Below, in pieces: positions 10,076 through 18,436 of a DNA stretch of 64,000 nucleotides. The translations under genes were made by a program, and so were the position numbers. The DNA lies in NCBI RefSeq assembly GCF_016629665.1, contig NZ_JAEPRQ010000004.1, forward strand, positions 204,080 to 268,079. The letters run 5' to 3'. Each line of letters begins with the position of its first letter. Within the stretch, counting starts at the first letter, position 1. The notes under the pieces were generated by a model. That model was not told the DNA's origin. It was given only the letters and a program-made list of their open reading frames with translations, and searched no databases. The DNA comes from Paracoccus caeni. Its GTDB lineage: Bacteria > Pseudomonadota > Alphaproteobacteria > Rhodobacterales > Rhodobacteraceae.

Positions 10076-11584
10076 CTATTCAGCCTTGGCGGCATTCCAG
10101 AACGCGGGCCAGGGCGAGGGCACGACGCCCGACAATTTCCGCGATTTGCCCTGCACGGCGCTGAAATTGCCGATCTTGATCATGCCCACGTCGCCATAGA
10201 CCTGTTCCTGCAGCTCGGCATAGATCGCCTTGCGTGCGTCGAGATCGGTTTCGCGGGTGAACCGCTCCAGAACCTCTTCCTTGTCCGGGTTGACCCAGCC
10301 TTCACGGGCGGTGCCAAATAGCGACGATGTCAACGTCGGCTCGGGCAGGAAGGGCGAGTGGGTGATATAGATGTCCCACAGATCCGGGTTGTCGCGGTTC
10401 TGCGCCAGCGTCGCCCAATCCACCACATCAAGCTGGACAGTAAAGCCAGCCATTTCCAGCGCCATCTGAGCGACTTCGGCCATCTGATAATGGAATTCAT
10501 ACTGGCGCGAGGTCAGGATGCGCAGCGGCTGGCCGTCATAACCGGCCTCTGCCAGATACTCGGCGGCTTTTTCAGGGTCGTTGATGTTATAAAGCTCGGT
10601 CGCGGCTTCTGTGTGCCACGGCCAGCCTTCGGGATACAAAGCGCCATCGGTCTGGAAGAACTTCTCATCCCCGAATGCCGCGAAAAGCATGTCGTCATAG
10701 GGCAAGGCCGCCTGAACCGCGCGCCGGATATTCAGATCGGTCATCAGCCCCTTCTTGTGATTGACCGCGAAAAGCGGCCAGCCAAAGGCATCCAGCAAGA
10801 CGGGTTCGGCCACGTCCGAGCCTTCGATCCGGGCAAAGGCCTCGGTGGACAGGCTGTCGGCATAGTCGAACTGCCCGGACAGCAGACCCTCGACCCGCGT
10901 ATTGGTGTCGGGGACAGGGATGAAGCGGATCTCGTCCGGCGTCTGGGCACGTTCGCCCGCCGCCTCGCCCGGCTGCGTATAGTCATCGAAACGAACCAAC
11001 TGCGTGTATTGGTCAGGCTGATAGGCTTCCAGCTTGTAAGGTCCGGTTCCGATCGGCTCTTTGATCTCGGGGGCGATGATTTCTTCCGGGTAGATCACCG
11101 CCGCCGAATTCGAAAACGCCAACAGCGTCACCAGCGGCGCATAGGGTTCGGTCAGCGTGATGGTGATTTCCGACGGAGCGGTCGCTTCGATGCTTCCGAT
11201 CTGGTCGGCAATCGCCATGCCCCGGCTGGCGACATCTTTCCAACGGCTCAAGGACGCGGCGACATCGGCGCTGTCCATGGTCGAGCCGTCATGAAAGCTG
11301 ACACCCTCGCGCAGCGGGATTGTGTAGGTCGTCCCATCTTCGCTGATCGTCGGCATGTCCGCGGCCAACAGCGGCACGACCTGCCAGTTTTCATCGAAGG
11401 TATAAAGGGTCTCCAAGAAGTGCTGCGTCACGATGCTGACCACATCCTTGGTCGAGATCATCGGATCGAAGGTATCGGCGTCGCCAATGATGGCGACATC
11501 AACATTTCCCTGGGCGGCAAGCGGGCCAGCAGCGCACAGCGCAACGGCGGCAGCGCCTGCAAGGCAGGTGGCGCGGAATTTCAT
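10076..11584 (-). CDS. Periplasmic substrate-binding protein (DppA/OppA family)
   Basis: A 502-residue family-5 solute-binding protein with a signal peptide (MKFRATCLAGAAAVALCAAG, cleavage near LAAQG). Typical features are FDPMISTKDVVSIVTQHFLETLYTF near the N-terminus, the PLREGVSFHDGSTMDSADVAASL block, GTGPYKLEAY and the C-terminal lobe. It delivers the substrate to the DppBC permeases. It is the first gene of the operon dppABC-amidohydrolase-dppDF-ridA. The upstream 250 bases carry two 17-base operator-like repeats. Confidence 0.93.
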   Translation of the reverse strand: MKFRATCLAGAAAVALCAAGPLAAQGNVDVAIIGDADTFDPMISTKDVVSIVTQHFLETLYTFDENWQVVPLLAADMPTISEDGTTYTIPLREGVSFHDGSTMDSADVAASLSRWKDVASRGMAIADQIGSIEATAPSEITITLTEPYAPLVTLLAFSNSAAVIYPEEIIAPEIKEPIGTGPYKLEAYQPDQYTQLVRFDDYTQPGEAAGERAQTPDEIRFIPVPDTNTRVEGLLSGQFDYADSLSTEAFARIEGSDVAEPVLLDAFGWPLFAVNHKKGLMTDLNIRRAVQAALPYDDMLFAAFGDEKFFQTDGALYPEGWPWHTEAATELYNINDPEKAAEYLAEAGYDGQPLRILTSRQYEFHYQMAEVAQMALEMAGFTVQLDVVDWATLAQNRDNPDLWDIYITHSPFLPEPTLTSSLFGTAREGWVNPDKEEVLERFTRETDLDARKAIYAELQEQVYGDVGMIKIGNFSAVQGKSRKLSGVVPSPWPAFWNAAKAE

Positions 11585-11611
11585 CTGAGGCTCCCTGTAT
11601 TCTCTTATAAT

Positions 11612-11628
11612 GTTCTATAGTCCGCAAC
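11612..11628. promoter_or_regulatory. Operator-like repeat 1 upstream of the Dpp-type operon
   Basis: GTTCTATAGTCCGCAAC has outer arms GTTC/CAAC and aligns base for base with the second repeat at 11667 (11 of 17 positions identical). It lies 28-44 bases before the start codon at 11584, over the likely promoter or transcription start. Semi-palindromes of GTTC-N9-GAAC form are typical of IclR operators. Confidence 0.5.
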
Positions 11629-11666
11629 AAGGAGTAGAGATTCGAACCTACATAAGAGTCAACTAT

Positions 11667-11683
11667 GTTCCATAATTGCGAAC
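11667..11683. promoter_or_regulatory. Operator-like repeat 2 upstream of the Dpp-type operon
   Basis: GTTCCATAATTGCGAAC is an inverted repeat (GTTC/GAAC) and the best copy of the motif. Its left half recurs as GTTCCATAACTG in the SelA-like/iclR intergenic region (3733). The two copies here start 55 bases apart. The pattern suggests one IclR protein controls both divergent units of the cluster. Confidence 0.55.
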
Positions 11684-11862
11684 GAGACGAAGCCGGGAAT
11701 GTCGAATCTTAATATTCTTGCGCAAGTTGCAAAATTTGATGCGCAATTTGCCCGATGGTGAAGGTAGGCCTCTGCTTACCTTACCCTTGAGGCCTCATCG
11801 TTCTGACATTCCTCTGCCAGCGTGGGCGCTCGGAAATGCAGCTTGCTCTATGGGGTGTCCCG

Positions 11863-12915
11863 ATGAAGAGATTGAATTTCGCCGCGCTTACCGCTTCCGC
11901 AATTCTCAGCGCCGCCCCCGGCATCGCCGAAGAAGAGCGTGCAGCCCGCGATCCCTCATCGCTGCGGCTTCAGGAAAGTTTCGATCACATCGGGGCAGAG
12001 GTCCACTCTCTGTCAAAAGACGGAAGGGATGTGTTCTACATCGATGAGGGAAGCGCCGAGGACAAGCCGGTCGTATTCATCGGCGGACAAGGCACCAGCC
12101 TTGAAGCATTTCAACTGACCGAATTCGCCCGGACAACCCGTGAAGAGTTGGGAATCAGAGTGATTTCCGTCGAGCGCAATGGATTTGGAGAATCCGAGTT
12201 CGACCCGAGCCTTGGATATAAGGATTACGCGGACGAAGTGCTGACGGTTCTGGATGATCTTGGCATCGACAAATTCGCGATCATGGCGATTTCAGGCGGT
12301 GGCGCATATGCGGCGCATCTTGCAGCAGCGGTGCCGGATCGCGTCACATCCATCCATGCAGGGGCAGCGGTATCGCGCACGCTTTCATCGCGTGCAGAGC
12401 CTGATTGCTCCCGAAGTGCTGCGGACTGGGACGAAAGCCTGTCCGCCTATACCCATAAGCCAAAGGATTGGTGGGGCGTTCCGGGGTCTCCGGTATTGGT
12501 TATTCCGGGCTGGCAGACGCGGGCCTATGCGGACGGCACGCGGTCGTTCTATGTCAGCGGACAGCTTGGCGATCCGTCAGCACTTACCCATGAATCGATG
12601 CTGGTTTGTCGGGATAATGCCGTCGTCGATACGTCGGCTGTTCAGGCGCCGGTTTATCTTTATTTCGGGGAAGCCGATCAGGCTGTGCCGGCCGAAGAGA
12701 TGGAGCACTGGCAAGCAGCCTTCCCCAACATCGCGAAGGCTGTCGTTTATCCGGGTGAAGGTCACACCGTGCAGTATCGCCACTGGGACCAGATCCTCGC
12801 AGATATGGCGGGTTACGACGATCATACCGTGGTGTGCCGCGACGGCGAAAGCAAACTCATCGCAAACGAGGACGTCGCAGAAGGCGAATTCCTTGGAATT
12901 TGCGCCTGGCAGTGA
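11863..12915 (+). CDS. Secreted alpha/beta hydrolase
   Basis: About 350 residues, starting MKRLNFAALTASAILSAAPG, a clear signal peptide; an ATG nine codons upstream (11836) would spoil it. The fold is alpha/beta hydrolase: a GGQGTS oxyanion segment, nucleophile serine in AIMAISGGGAY, acid in FGEADQAVPAEEM and catalytic histidine in GEGHTVQYRHW. Several cysteines near the C-terminus (VVCRDGES, GICAW) and mid-protein suit a disulfide-containing periplasmic or secreted enzyme. It is transcribed away from the Dpp-type operon, sharing the intergenic region with it, so a link to that pathway (for example ester hydrolysis) is possible but unproven. Substrate unknown. Confidence 0.75.
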   Translation: MKRLNFAALTASAILSAAPGIAEEERAARDPSSLRLQESFDHIGAEVHSLSKDGRDVFYIDEGSAEDKPVVFIGGQGTSLEAFQLTEFARTTREELGIRVISVERNGFGESEFDPSLGYKDYADEVLTVLDDLGIDKFAIMAISGGGAYAAHLAAAVPDRVTSIHAGAAVSRTLSSRAEPDCSRSAADWDESLSAYTHKPKDWWGVPGSPVLVIPGWQTRAYADGTRSFYVSGQLGDPSALTHESMLVCRDNAVVDTSAVQAPVYLYFGEADQAVPAEEMEHWQAAFPNIAKAVVYPGEGHTVQYRHWDQILADMAGYDDHTVVCRDGESKLIANEDVAEGEFLGICAWQ

Positions 12916-12940
12916 TCTGCATGGGAAAGGCGATATCGCA

Positions 12941-12990
12941 GGCGCGGGCAAAAGCTGTTTCATCTAAACGATGCATGCCGCGCCCGCGCC
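12941..12990. terminator. Possible bidirectional terminator between convergent genes
   Basis: GGCGCGGGC (12941-12949) and GCCCGCGCC (12982-12990) are perfect 9-base complements separated by 32 bases, between convergent genes ending at 12915 and 13029. The long loop and lack of a T tract make this a modest candidate. Confidence 0.3.
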
Positions 12991-13028
12991 CGATTCAGTG
13001 ACGGAAACCCGTTGCCGAAGCGCCCGAG

Positions 13029-15857
13029 TTAGCCGATCCGGTCCAAACGAGTGTCCAGATTGTCGCCATCTCCCTTGTAGTCCTTATGCTCGACATCGTC
13101 GAAGCCCGGACTCGGCAGGTGATCGTTATCAAGGTAAAACTGCCATTCTTCGGGACGGTAATCGAAGACGCTTACATCATCCGGTGCGTCGCGCTGACCG
13201 TAGTTGTAAAGGTATTCGTCCAGATATTCGTAGCGCTTGGCACCGTCACCCATCAGCACGTCCTGACCATCCAGCCGCGAGAACAGGTCCCTCATATCGT
13301 CGCGGTGCTTGTCCATCTTATTGTTGTGCTTGATGTCGTCGATGATCATCGACGGCAGGAAGGCGATTGCGCCAAGCAAAGCCCCGACGCCCAGCAGCGG
13401 CCCCGCTAATGCGCGCCCTATCGCGGCGCCGATCCGGCCAGCGGTCGCGGCACCCGTCGCCGCGCCACCGCCGAAGGTAAAGGCCCCCGCCGCCACCTGA
13501 ATCGCACCGCTGGCAATCGCGCCAGCATCGCCCGCGCCGACACCACGTTTGATCGACAATCCGCCCAGAACCACATCGGCCACGCCGGTAAAGACATTGG
13601 CCCCCGCATCCATGATCCGCAGCGCGGCCGAGGCCATGCGCGAGAAATTGGTCGATCCGGGCAGTTCCGGGTTCTTCACATAGCCGTTTTCGATGCCCTT
13701 CTTGATCTCCTTGACCTCGTTCTCGCTGAGGTTCAGCCGCTTCGACAGATCGGCATTGCCATCGATATTCGCTTCATCCAGCACGGCTTCAAAGTTTTGC
13801 ACGAAACGTTCGCCGATCTCCGGGGTGAAGGGCGTTCCACCCGAGGCATTATCGCGGCTGAAGATCTGCGGCAGGGTCTTATCAAGACCCAGCATCTTGT
13901 TGGCATTGGTGCCCATCACCTTGTCATAGATATTCGAGCCGAGATTGGCGAAATGCTGACCCGCTCCAAGGAAGCTGACAAACTCTTTCGCGACGGCCAG
14001 ACGCTCTTCGGGGGTATCCGCCAGCGTGCCGCCCTTTCCGGTCAACTGATAGATGCCGGATGCCAAAGAGATGGCGCCGCCGACCGAACCCAAGGTGCCA
14101 TTGCTGTTCAACTCGCCCAGCACGCTCAGCGCGGCGCCGTCACTGCGCTCGTTCAGCGCTTTGAAAATATCCTTGCCCTTGGAATCGGCAACTTTCTCGA
14201 TATCGGCCTGGGTCAGCGTGCCATTCTTGTTGAACTTGTCGCCCAGCTCTTGCAGGACCGCGTTGAAGGTCTTGGCCTGCTGTTTGTCGTCCAGAAACTC
14301 GTTCACGAACTTGTCGAGCGTATCGACCGTCCGGCGCGGCACGTCGATACCGCCCTTCTTCAGGGTCGAAAGGACTGTGACCAGAACGTCCTTGGTCGCC
14401 AGCGCCTCGTTTTCCTCACTGATCGAACCGGGATCGCCCATGATCTTATCCAGATCTGCGGTCAGCCCGTTCAGCAACATGGTCTGCGCGAACTGGCCCG
14501 CCTCTTCCTTGTCAAAGGCGGCCAGCCCCGCATAAGTGCGGGCGATATCGGCCTCGGCCAGATCGCCGTCGCCCTTTTCTTTCAGGTCGGCAATGTAGCT
14601 TACATAATCGTCGCTGAAGGCCAGATCGCTTAGCCGGTCATGAACTTTGTCACCATCGGGCAGCGATTTGATCGCCTCGTCCTGCGCCGCGATATAGTCT
14701 TTCTGCACGCTTTCCGACCCCATCAGGTCGGCGATATTCGTGTCCAGCTTCGACGCATCGATGATCGCGGCCATGTCCAGATGGTTCACATCAACAAGAT
14801 TCTGTCCCATCGACATATCCAGCGCGACCATCTTTGTGCCGTCGTCCAGCATGGTTTTGGCGCGCAAGGTATCATAGAGCTTTGCCCGGTCGTCATCCGC
14901 GCCGATGCTGCCGTCATCTATCCCGCGCTTCCAGCCGTCCAGCGTATTGCGCCACGCCAACCCGGAAACGGTCAGCTTGGTGTCATCATCCTTCGAGACG
15001 GTCTCGGTCGTCTCCATGCTCAGCGGATCGACATCGCCGACCGAGGGGAGATCGCTTTTACCGCGCGCATCATCGACTTGCCCGTCGGTATCGACAAAAC
15101 CGGAGCGGGCCGAGGCAAGCCGGTCATAGAGATTCGGGTTAAGCTCTTCCGAGACGATCACCTTACGGACATCGTCATCGCCGACCGGGATTTCGGCGCG
15201 GATCAGACCCGGACCAACCTCATCTTCCGCGCCAATCTTCGCCTTCTGTATCTGCTGGTTGCTGTAAACGTCATCGACCGTGTTCTTGTAGCCCTGCTCC
15301 TCGCTCATTTGGATTCCGTCCACCGTACGCGCCAGCCCTGCCGCAGCGTCAAAAGATCCGGGCGCAAGTTGGCGTGTCACGACATGACGGTCGCCGTCAT
15401 TCGTCTCCAGCATCACGGCATCGCCGCGGGTTTCGGCAGAACGGATGTCCTTCAGACCGGGCAGATCACCGTCACGCTGCCAGATCTTTGCATCGAATTC
15501 GTCAGCCTGCGTCTCGGCATATTCCACGGTCTTTTCCGAGGCGCTGAATTCCTGATGGCGTTCAAGATAGTCATACAGCTCGGGGTTCGTCTTGCGGTCC
15601 AACTGGACGAATTTGCCGCCGTGATTGTCAAAATATTCCAGCTTCGGGCGACCCTGCTCATCCGATTCCCCCTCGACTCTCGTGACAGAGGTTTCCGTCG
15701 GATCGGGCCATTTTTCGTTCGAGGTGCCGTCGCGGGTGTTCTTGTCCTTGGCCTGATCAAGACCTTCCTGCATCTGCCGGGGAATACCGTCGTTTACGTC
15801 GCGATGCGGAACGGTTGCTGCATTGTTCGGGCGCGGCAGATCGACACTGACAGTCAT
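13029..15857 (-). CDS. Large acidic protein with C-terminal hydrophobic segment, translocator-like
   Basis: A 942-residue protein, highly charged and rich in Asp, Lys and Asn, with no signal peptide. Residues about 748-837 are a glycine/alanine-rich hydrophobic stretch (AGAFTFGGGAATGAATAG then GPLLGVGALLGAIAFLPSM) able to form two membrane helices. A 105-residue hydrophilic tail follows. An EF-hand-like stretch (DKFNKNGTLTQADIEKV) occurs about two thirds along. Overall this recalls HrpF/NolX or HrpK type III translocator-type proteins, which insert in host membranes, but no type III apparatus is visible nearby. It could equally be another kind of secreted pore-forming or adhesion protein. It stands alone as a single transcription unit. 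Function not established. Confidence 0.6.
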   Translation of the reverse strand: MTVSVDLPRPNNAATVPHRDVNDGIPRQMQEGLDQAKDKNTRDGTSNEKWPDPTETSVTRVEGESDEQGRPKLEYFDNHGGKFVQLDRKTNPELYDYLERHQEFSASEKTVEYAETQADEFDAKIWQRDGDLPGLKDIRSAETRGDAVMLETNDGDRHVVTRQLAPGSFDAAAGLARTVDGIQMSEEQGYKNTVDDVYSNQQIQKAKIGAEDEVGPGLIRAEIPVGDDDVRKVIVSEELNPNLYDRLASARSGFVDTDGQVDDARGKSDLPSVGDVDPLSMETTETVSKDDDTKLTVSGLAWRNTLDGWKRGIDDGSIGADDDRAKLYDTLRAKTMLDDGTKMVALDMSMGQNLVDVNHLDMAAIIDASKLDTNIADLMGSESVQKDYIAAQDEAIKSLPDGDKVHDRLSDLAFSDDYVSYIADLKEKGDGDLAEADIARTYAGLAAFDKEEAGQFAQTMLLNGLTADLDKIMGDPGSISEENEALATKDVLVTVLSTLKKGGIDVPRRTVDTLDKFVNEFLDDKQQAKTFNAVLQELGDKFNKNGTLTQADIEKVADSKGKDIFKALNERSDGAALSVLGELNSNGTLGSVGGAISLASGIYQLTGKGGTLADTPEERLAVAKEFVSFLGAGQHFANLGSNIYDKVMGTNANKMLGLDKTLPQIFSRDNASGGTPFTPEIGERFVQNFEAVLDEANIDGNADLSKRLNLSENEVKEIKKGIENGYVKNPELPGSTNFSRMASAALRIMDAGANVFTGVADVVLGGLSIKRGVGAGDAGAIASGAIQVAAGAFTFGGGAATGAATAGRIGAAIGRALAGPLLGVGALLGAIAFLPSMIIDDIKHNNKMDKHRDDMRDLFSRLDGQDVLMGDGAKRYEYLDEYLYNYGQRDAPDDVSVFDYRPEEWQFYLDNDHLPSPGFDDVEHKDYKGDGDNLDTRLDRIG

Positions 15858-16107
15858 GGGTGGCAGTCCTGCGATTGTTCATTTTTCGCGTCATTGCCAC
15901 CCCATCATGACAAGGCCATGACGAATCCTGAAATTTATGCCCTTGACAAGATTGATAAAAACAATTTCTCGGGACGCTATGAGCGCGACAAGCGGGTGCG
16001 TGGATCGGTGGCCGCAGATATGCCCATGATCGACAAGGCTTGCCCTGCTGTCACGCCACTCCGATTCTGGCACTGTCATTCGCCGACTGTAACCCTGCCA
16101 AGGCAAG

Positions 16108-16126
16108 GCATGAACGCGGTTCATGC
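16108..16126. promoter_or_regulatory. 19-base palindromic operator candidate
   Basis: GCATGAACGCGGTTCATGC: perfect 8-base arms around a GCG centre. It lies about 190 bases upstream of mesX and 250 bases upstream of the divergent large gene. The form suits a dimeric helix-turn-helix repressor; no regulator gene is adjacent, so the factor would act in trans. Confidence 0.5.
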
Positions 16127-16221
16127 GTCAATGAAGTAAAATCATTTCTGTTCATGCTTTTCTTCGATCATACAGCAGGCACGGCCCTGACGCTGGGCAA
16201 CATGAAGACTGCTGATTGAGG

Positions 16222-16279
16222 ATCTGAAGGCTGGGACGTCCTGCAAGGACAATAGCTGGATCCAGGCCTCAAATCAGAT
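16222..16279 (+). promoter_or_regulatory. Structured 5' leader of mesX
   Basis: Three nested helices can form: ATCTGA (16222-16227) with TCAGAT (16274-16279); AGGCTGG (16228-16234) with CCAGGCCT (16262-16269, one bulge); and GTCCT (16238-16242) with AGGAC (16246-16250). An alternative pairing of ATCCAG (16260-16265) with CTGGGAT (16282-16288), just before the start codon, could mask the ribosome-binding region. No cobalamin box or known SAM-riboswitch core is recognised. Confidence 0.4.
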
Positions 16280-16299
16280 AACTGGGATATCCGACCACG

Positions 16300-17277
16300 A
16301 TGAACAACGGTTTCGCATTTAAGGTAAAAAGTGTTAGTTTCGACGAAAATTATCATCCGTCGGACAATACACGTATTACGACCAACTTTGCGAATTTGGC
16401 GCGTGGGGACAGCCGCAAGGAAAATTTGCGCAACGCATTGCGGATGATCGACAACCGTTGCAATTCCTTGGCGCAATGGGACAATCCCAACGGCGACCGT
16501 TATTCAGTCGAACTCGAGATTATCTCGGTCGAGATGGATGTCGAAGGCTCTGGAAACACCTTCCCGGCCATTGAAATATTGAAACCAACAATCATTGACC
16601 GCAAGAACGACAGCCGCGTCGAAGGCATCGTTGGAAACAACTTCTCTTCTTACGTGCGCGACTATGACTTCAGCGTGGTTCTACACGAGCATAACAGGAA
16701 CAGGGACGGGTTCAGCATCCCTGCGGACTTCGGGGAACTGCACGGAAAGATCTTCAAATGCTTCGTCGAGTCGAAGGCGTATAAAGAGAAATTCAGCAAG
16801 CCGCCTGTGATCTGCCTCAGCGTTTCGCACAACAAGATCTACCATAGAACGGCAAATACTCACCCCGTTCTGGGCGTTGAATATCAGCCGAATGATACGT
16901 CGCTGACCGAACAGTATTTCCAGAAAATGGGACTGCAGGTCCGCTATTTCATGCCGTCAGATAGCGCCGCACCTTTGGCGTTCTATTTCTTTGGCGATCT
17001 GCTGACCGACTACACCAATCTGGAACTGATCGGCACTATCAGCACGATGGAGACCTTCCAAAAGATCTATCGACCCGAGATCTACAATGCCAACTCTACA
17101 GCGGGCCAGAGCTTTGAGCCAAGCCTGCAGCATGAGGATTACTCGCTCACACGAATCGTCTATGATCGCGAAGAACGCAGCCAATTGGCTGTTGCGCAAG
17201 GCAAGTTTGCTGAAGAGCATTTCATCAAACCATATCATGCCATTCTTGAAGAATGGTCTGCCGAATACGCTCTTTGA
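16300..17277 (+). CDS. mesX: DUF1852 protein MesX, partner of core methionine synthase
   Basis: A 325-residue DUF1852 protein. In Acinetobacter baylyi MesX is required with MesD for oxygen-dependent methionine synthesis that does not use methyl-folate in the usual MetE way. Visible features include the N-terminal FAFKVKSVSFDENYHPSDNTRITTNFANLARG block, VVLHEHNRNRDGFSIPADFG, and HNKIYHRTANTHP. The gene starts at an ATG with only a weak GGGAT ribosome-binding site, preceded by a structured leader, which suggests translational control. It is followed after 29 bases by mesD and then a flavin reductase. Confidence 0.85.
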   Translation: MNNGFAFKVKSVSFDENYHPSDNTRITTNFANLARGDSRKENLRNALRMIDNRCNSLAQWDNPNGDRYSVELEIISVEMDVEGSGNTFPAIEILKPTIIDRKNDSRVEGIVGNNFSSYVRDYDFSVVLHEHNRNRDGFSIPADFGELHGKIFKCFVESKAYKEKFSKPPVICLSVSHNKIYHRTANTHPVLGVEYQPNDTSLTEQYFQKMGLQVRYFMPSDSAAPLAFYFFGDLLTDYTNLELIGTISTMETFQKIYRPEIYNANSTAGQSFEPSLQHEDYSLTRIVYDREERSQLAVAQGKFAEEHFIKPYHAILEEWSAEYAL

Positions 17278-17306
17278 TTGATCGCAAACGCACAGGGTCG
17301 CCTATC

Positions 17307-18338
17307 ATGAAAAAACTGCTCCCCACCTCGACTGCTGGCAGTCTGCCGAAACCCTCGTGGCTTGCGCAGCCCGAGAAGCTCTGGTCGCCCTGGAAATTGC
17401 AGGGTGAGGAACTGATCGAGGGTAAACAAGACGCGCTGCGTGTGTCCTTGGGCGAACAACAGCTTGCCGGAATTGATATTGTCAGCGACGGCGAACAAAC
17501 GCGCCAGCACTTTGTCACCACATTTATCGAACATCTCAGCGGCGTTGATTTTGAAAAACGCGAGACCGTCAAAATCCGTGATCGCTATGATGCAAGCGTG
17601 CCGACCGTCGTTGGCGCTGTAGCCCGCGAGAAGCCGGTTTTTGTCGAAGATGCCAGGTTTTTACGTCAGCAAACCAAAGCTCCGATCAAATGGGCCCTGC
17701 CGGGGCCAATGACGATGATCGATACGCTTTACGACAGCCACTATAAAAGCCGCGAAAAGCTTGCTTGGGAATTTGCCACAATCCTCAATCAAGAAGCCAA
17801 GGAACTTGAGGCTGCCGGCGTTGATATCATCCAGTTCGATGAACCCGCTTTCAATGTGTTTTTCGATGAGGTGAACGATTGGGGCATCGCCACTTTGGAG
17901 AAGGCGATCGAGGGTCTGAATTGCGAAACGGCGGTTCATATTTGCTATGGATATGGCATCAAGGCCAATACTGACTGGAAGAAAACTCTGGGTGCGGAAT
18001 GGCGCCAGTACGAAGAGATTTTTCCCAAGCTGCAGAAATCCAGCATCGACCTCGTTTCACTGGAATGCCACAACTCTCATGTTCCGATGGACCTGATTGA
18101 GCTTATTCGCGGCAAGAAGGTGATGGTTGGGGCCATCGATGTCGCAAGCGAAACCATTGAAACCCCCGAGGACGTCGCTAATACGATCCGAAAAGCGCTT
18201 CAATTCGTGGATGCCGACAAGCTTTATCCTTGCACCAACTGTGGTATGGCGCCGCTTTCGCGGACCGTAGCCCGGAGCAAACTCAACGCGCTGAGTGCGG
18301 GCGCGGAAATCGTGCGGCGGGAACTCTCGGCCTCATAG
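17307..18338 (+). CDS. mesD: Core-MetE-type methionine synthase MesD
   Basis: A 343-residue cobalamin-independent methionine synthase catalytic domain, lacking the N-terminal half of full-length MetE (about 750 residues). Zinc ligands are seen in HICYGYG (His and Cys), LVSLECHNSH (Glu) and TNCGMAPLSR (Cys). It transfers a methyl group to homocysteine in the cytoplasm. The ATG at 17307 begins MKKLLPTSTAGSLPKPSW; an upstream frame from 17253 runs into mesX. Adjacent mesX defines it as the MesD subclass rather than an archaeal-type core MetE. The methyl donor in this system is not settled; the flavin reductase downstream may supply reduced flavin (inference). Confidence 0.88.
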   Translation: MKKLLPTSTAGSLPKPSWLAQPEKLWSPWKLQGEELIEGKQDALRVSLGEQQLAGIDIVSDGEQTRQHFVTTFIEHLSGVDFEKRETVKIRDRYDASVPTVVGAVAREKPVFVEDARFLRQQTKAPIKWALPGPMTMIDTLYDSHYKSREKLAWEFATILNQEAKELEAAGVDIIQFDEPAFNVFFDEVNDWGIATLEKAIEGLNCETAVHICYGYGIKANTDWKKTLGAEWRQYEEIFPKLQKSSIDLVSLECHNSHVPMDLIELIRGKKVMVGAIDVASETIETPEDVANTIRKALQFVDADKLYPCTNCGMAPLSRTVARSKLNALSAGAEIVRRELSAS

Positions 18339-18436
18339 TTGCCCCGAGACGACCGCCCGAATGTTGCGTGAAAAGCCGGAGGGGCCGGATCTTGAAGGAC
18401 CTGCACATATCTCACCCTTTGACCGGGAAAAGCCCT

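Larger units (their letters stand above)
15858..16299. other. 442-base intergenic region between the large protein and mesX
   Basis: Relatively AT-rich compared with neighbours and without a credible gene; the 77-codon frame inside it (15891-16124, minus) has no family resemblance. It holds the divergent promoters for the 942-residue protein and mesX, a 19-base palindrome at 16108-16126, and a nested stem structure at 16222-16279. Confidence 0.6.

Noticed and set aside
13029..15857. RTX toxin or adhesin identity for the 942-residue protein
   Set aside because: There are no GGxGxD nonapeptide repeats, no signal peptide, and no adjacent type I secretion genes.
14640..16139. A 499-codon plus-strand frame opposite the 942-residue gene
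   Set aside because: The minus-strand gene has protein-like composition and a good start; this frame runs into the intergenic region with no homology.
16141..16299. Cobalamin or SAM riboswitch ahead of mesX
   Set aside because: The region folds, but I could not find a B12 box or any known SAM-riboswitch core, so only a generic structured leader is reported.
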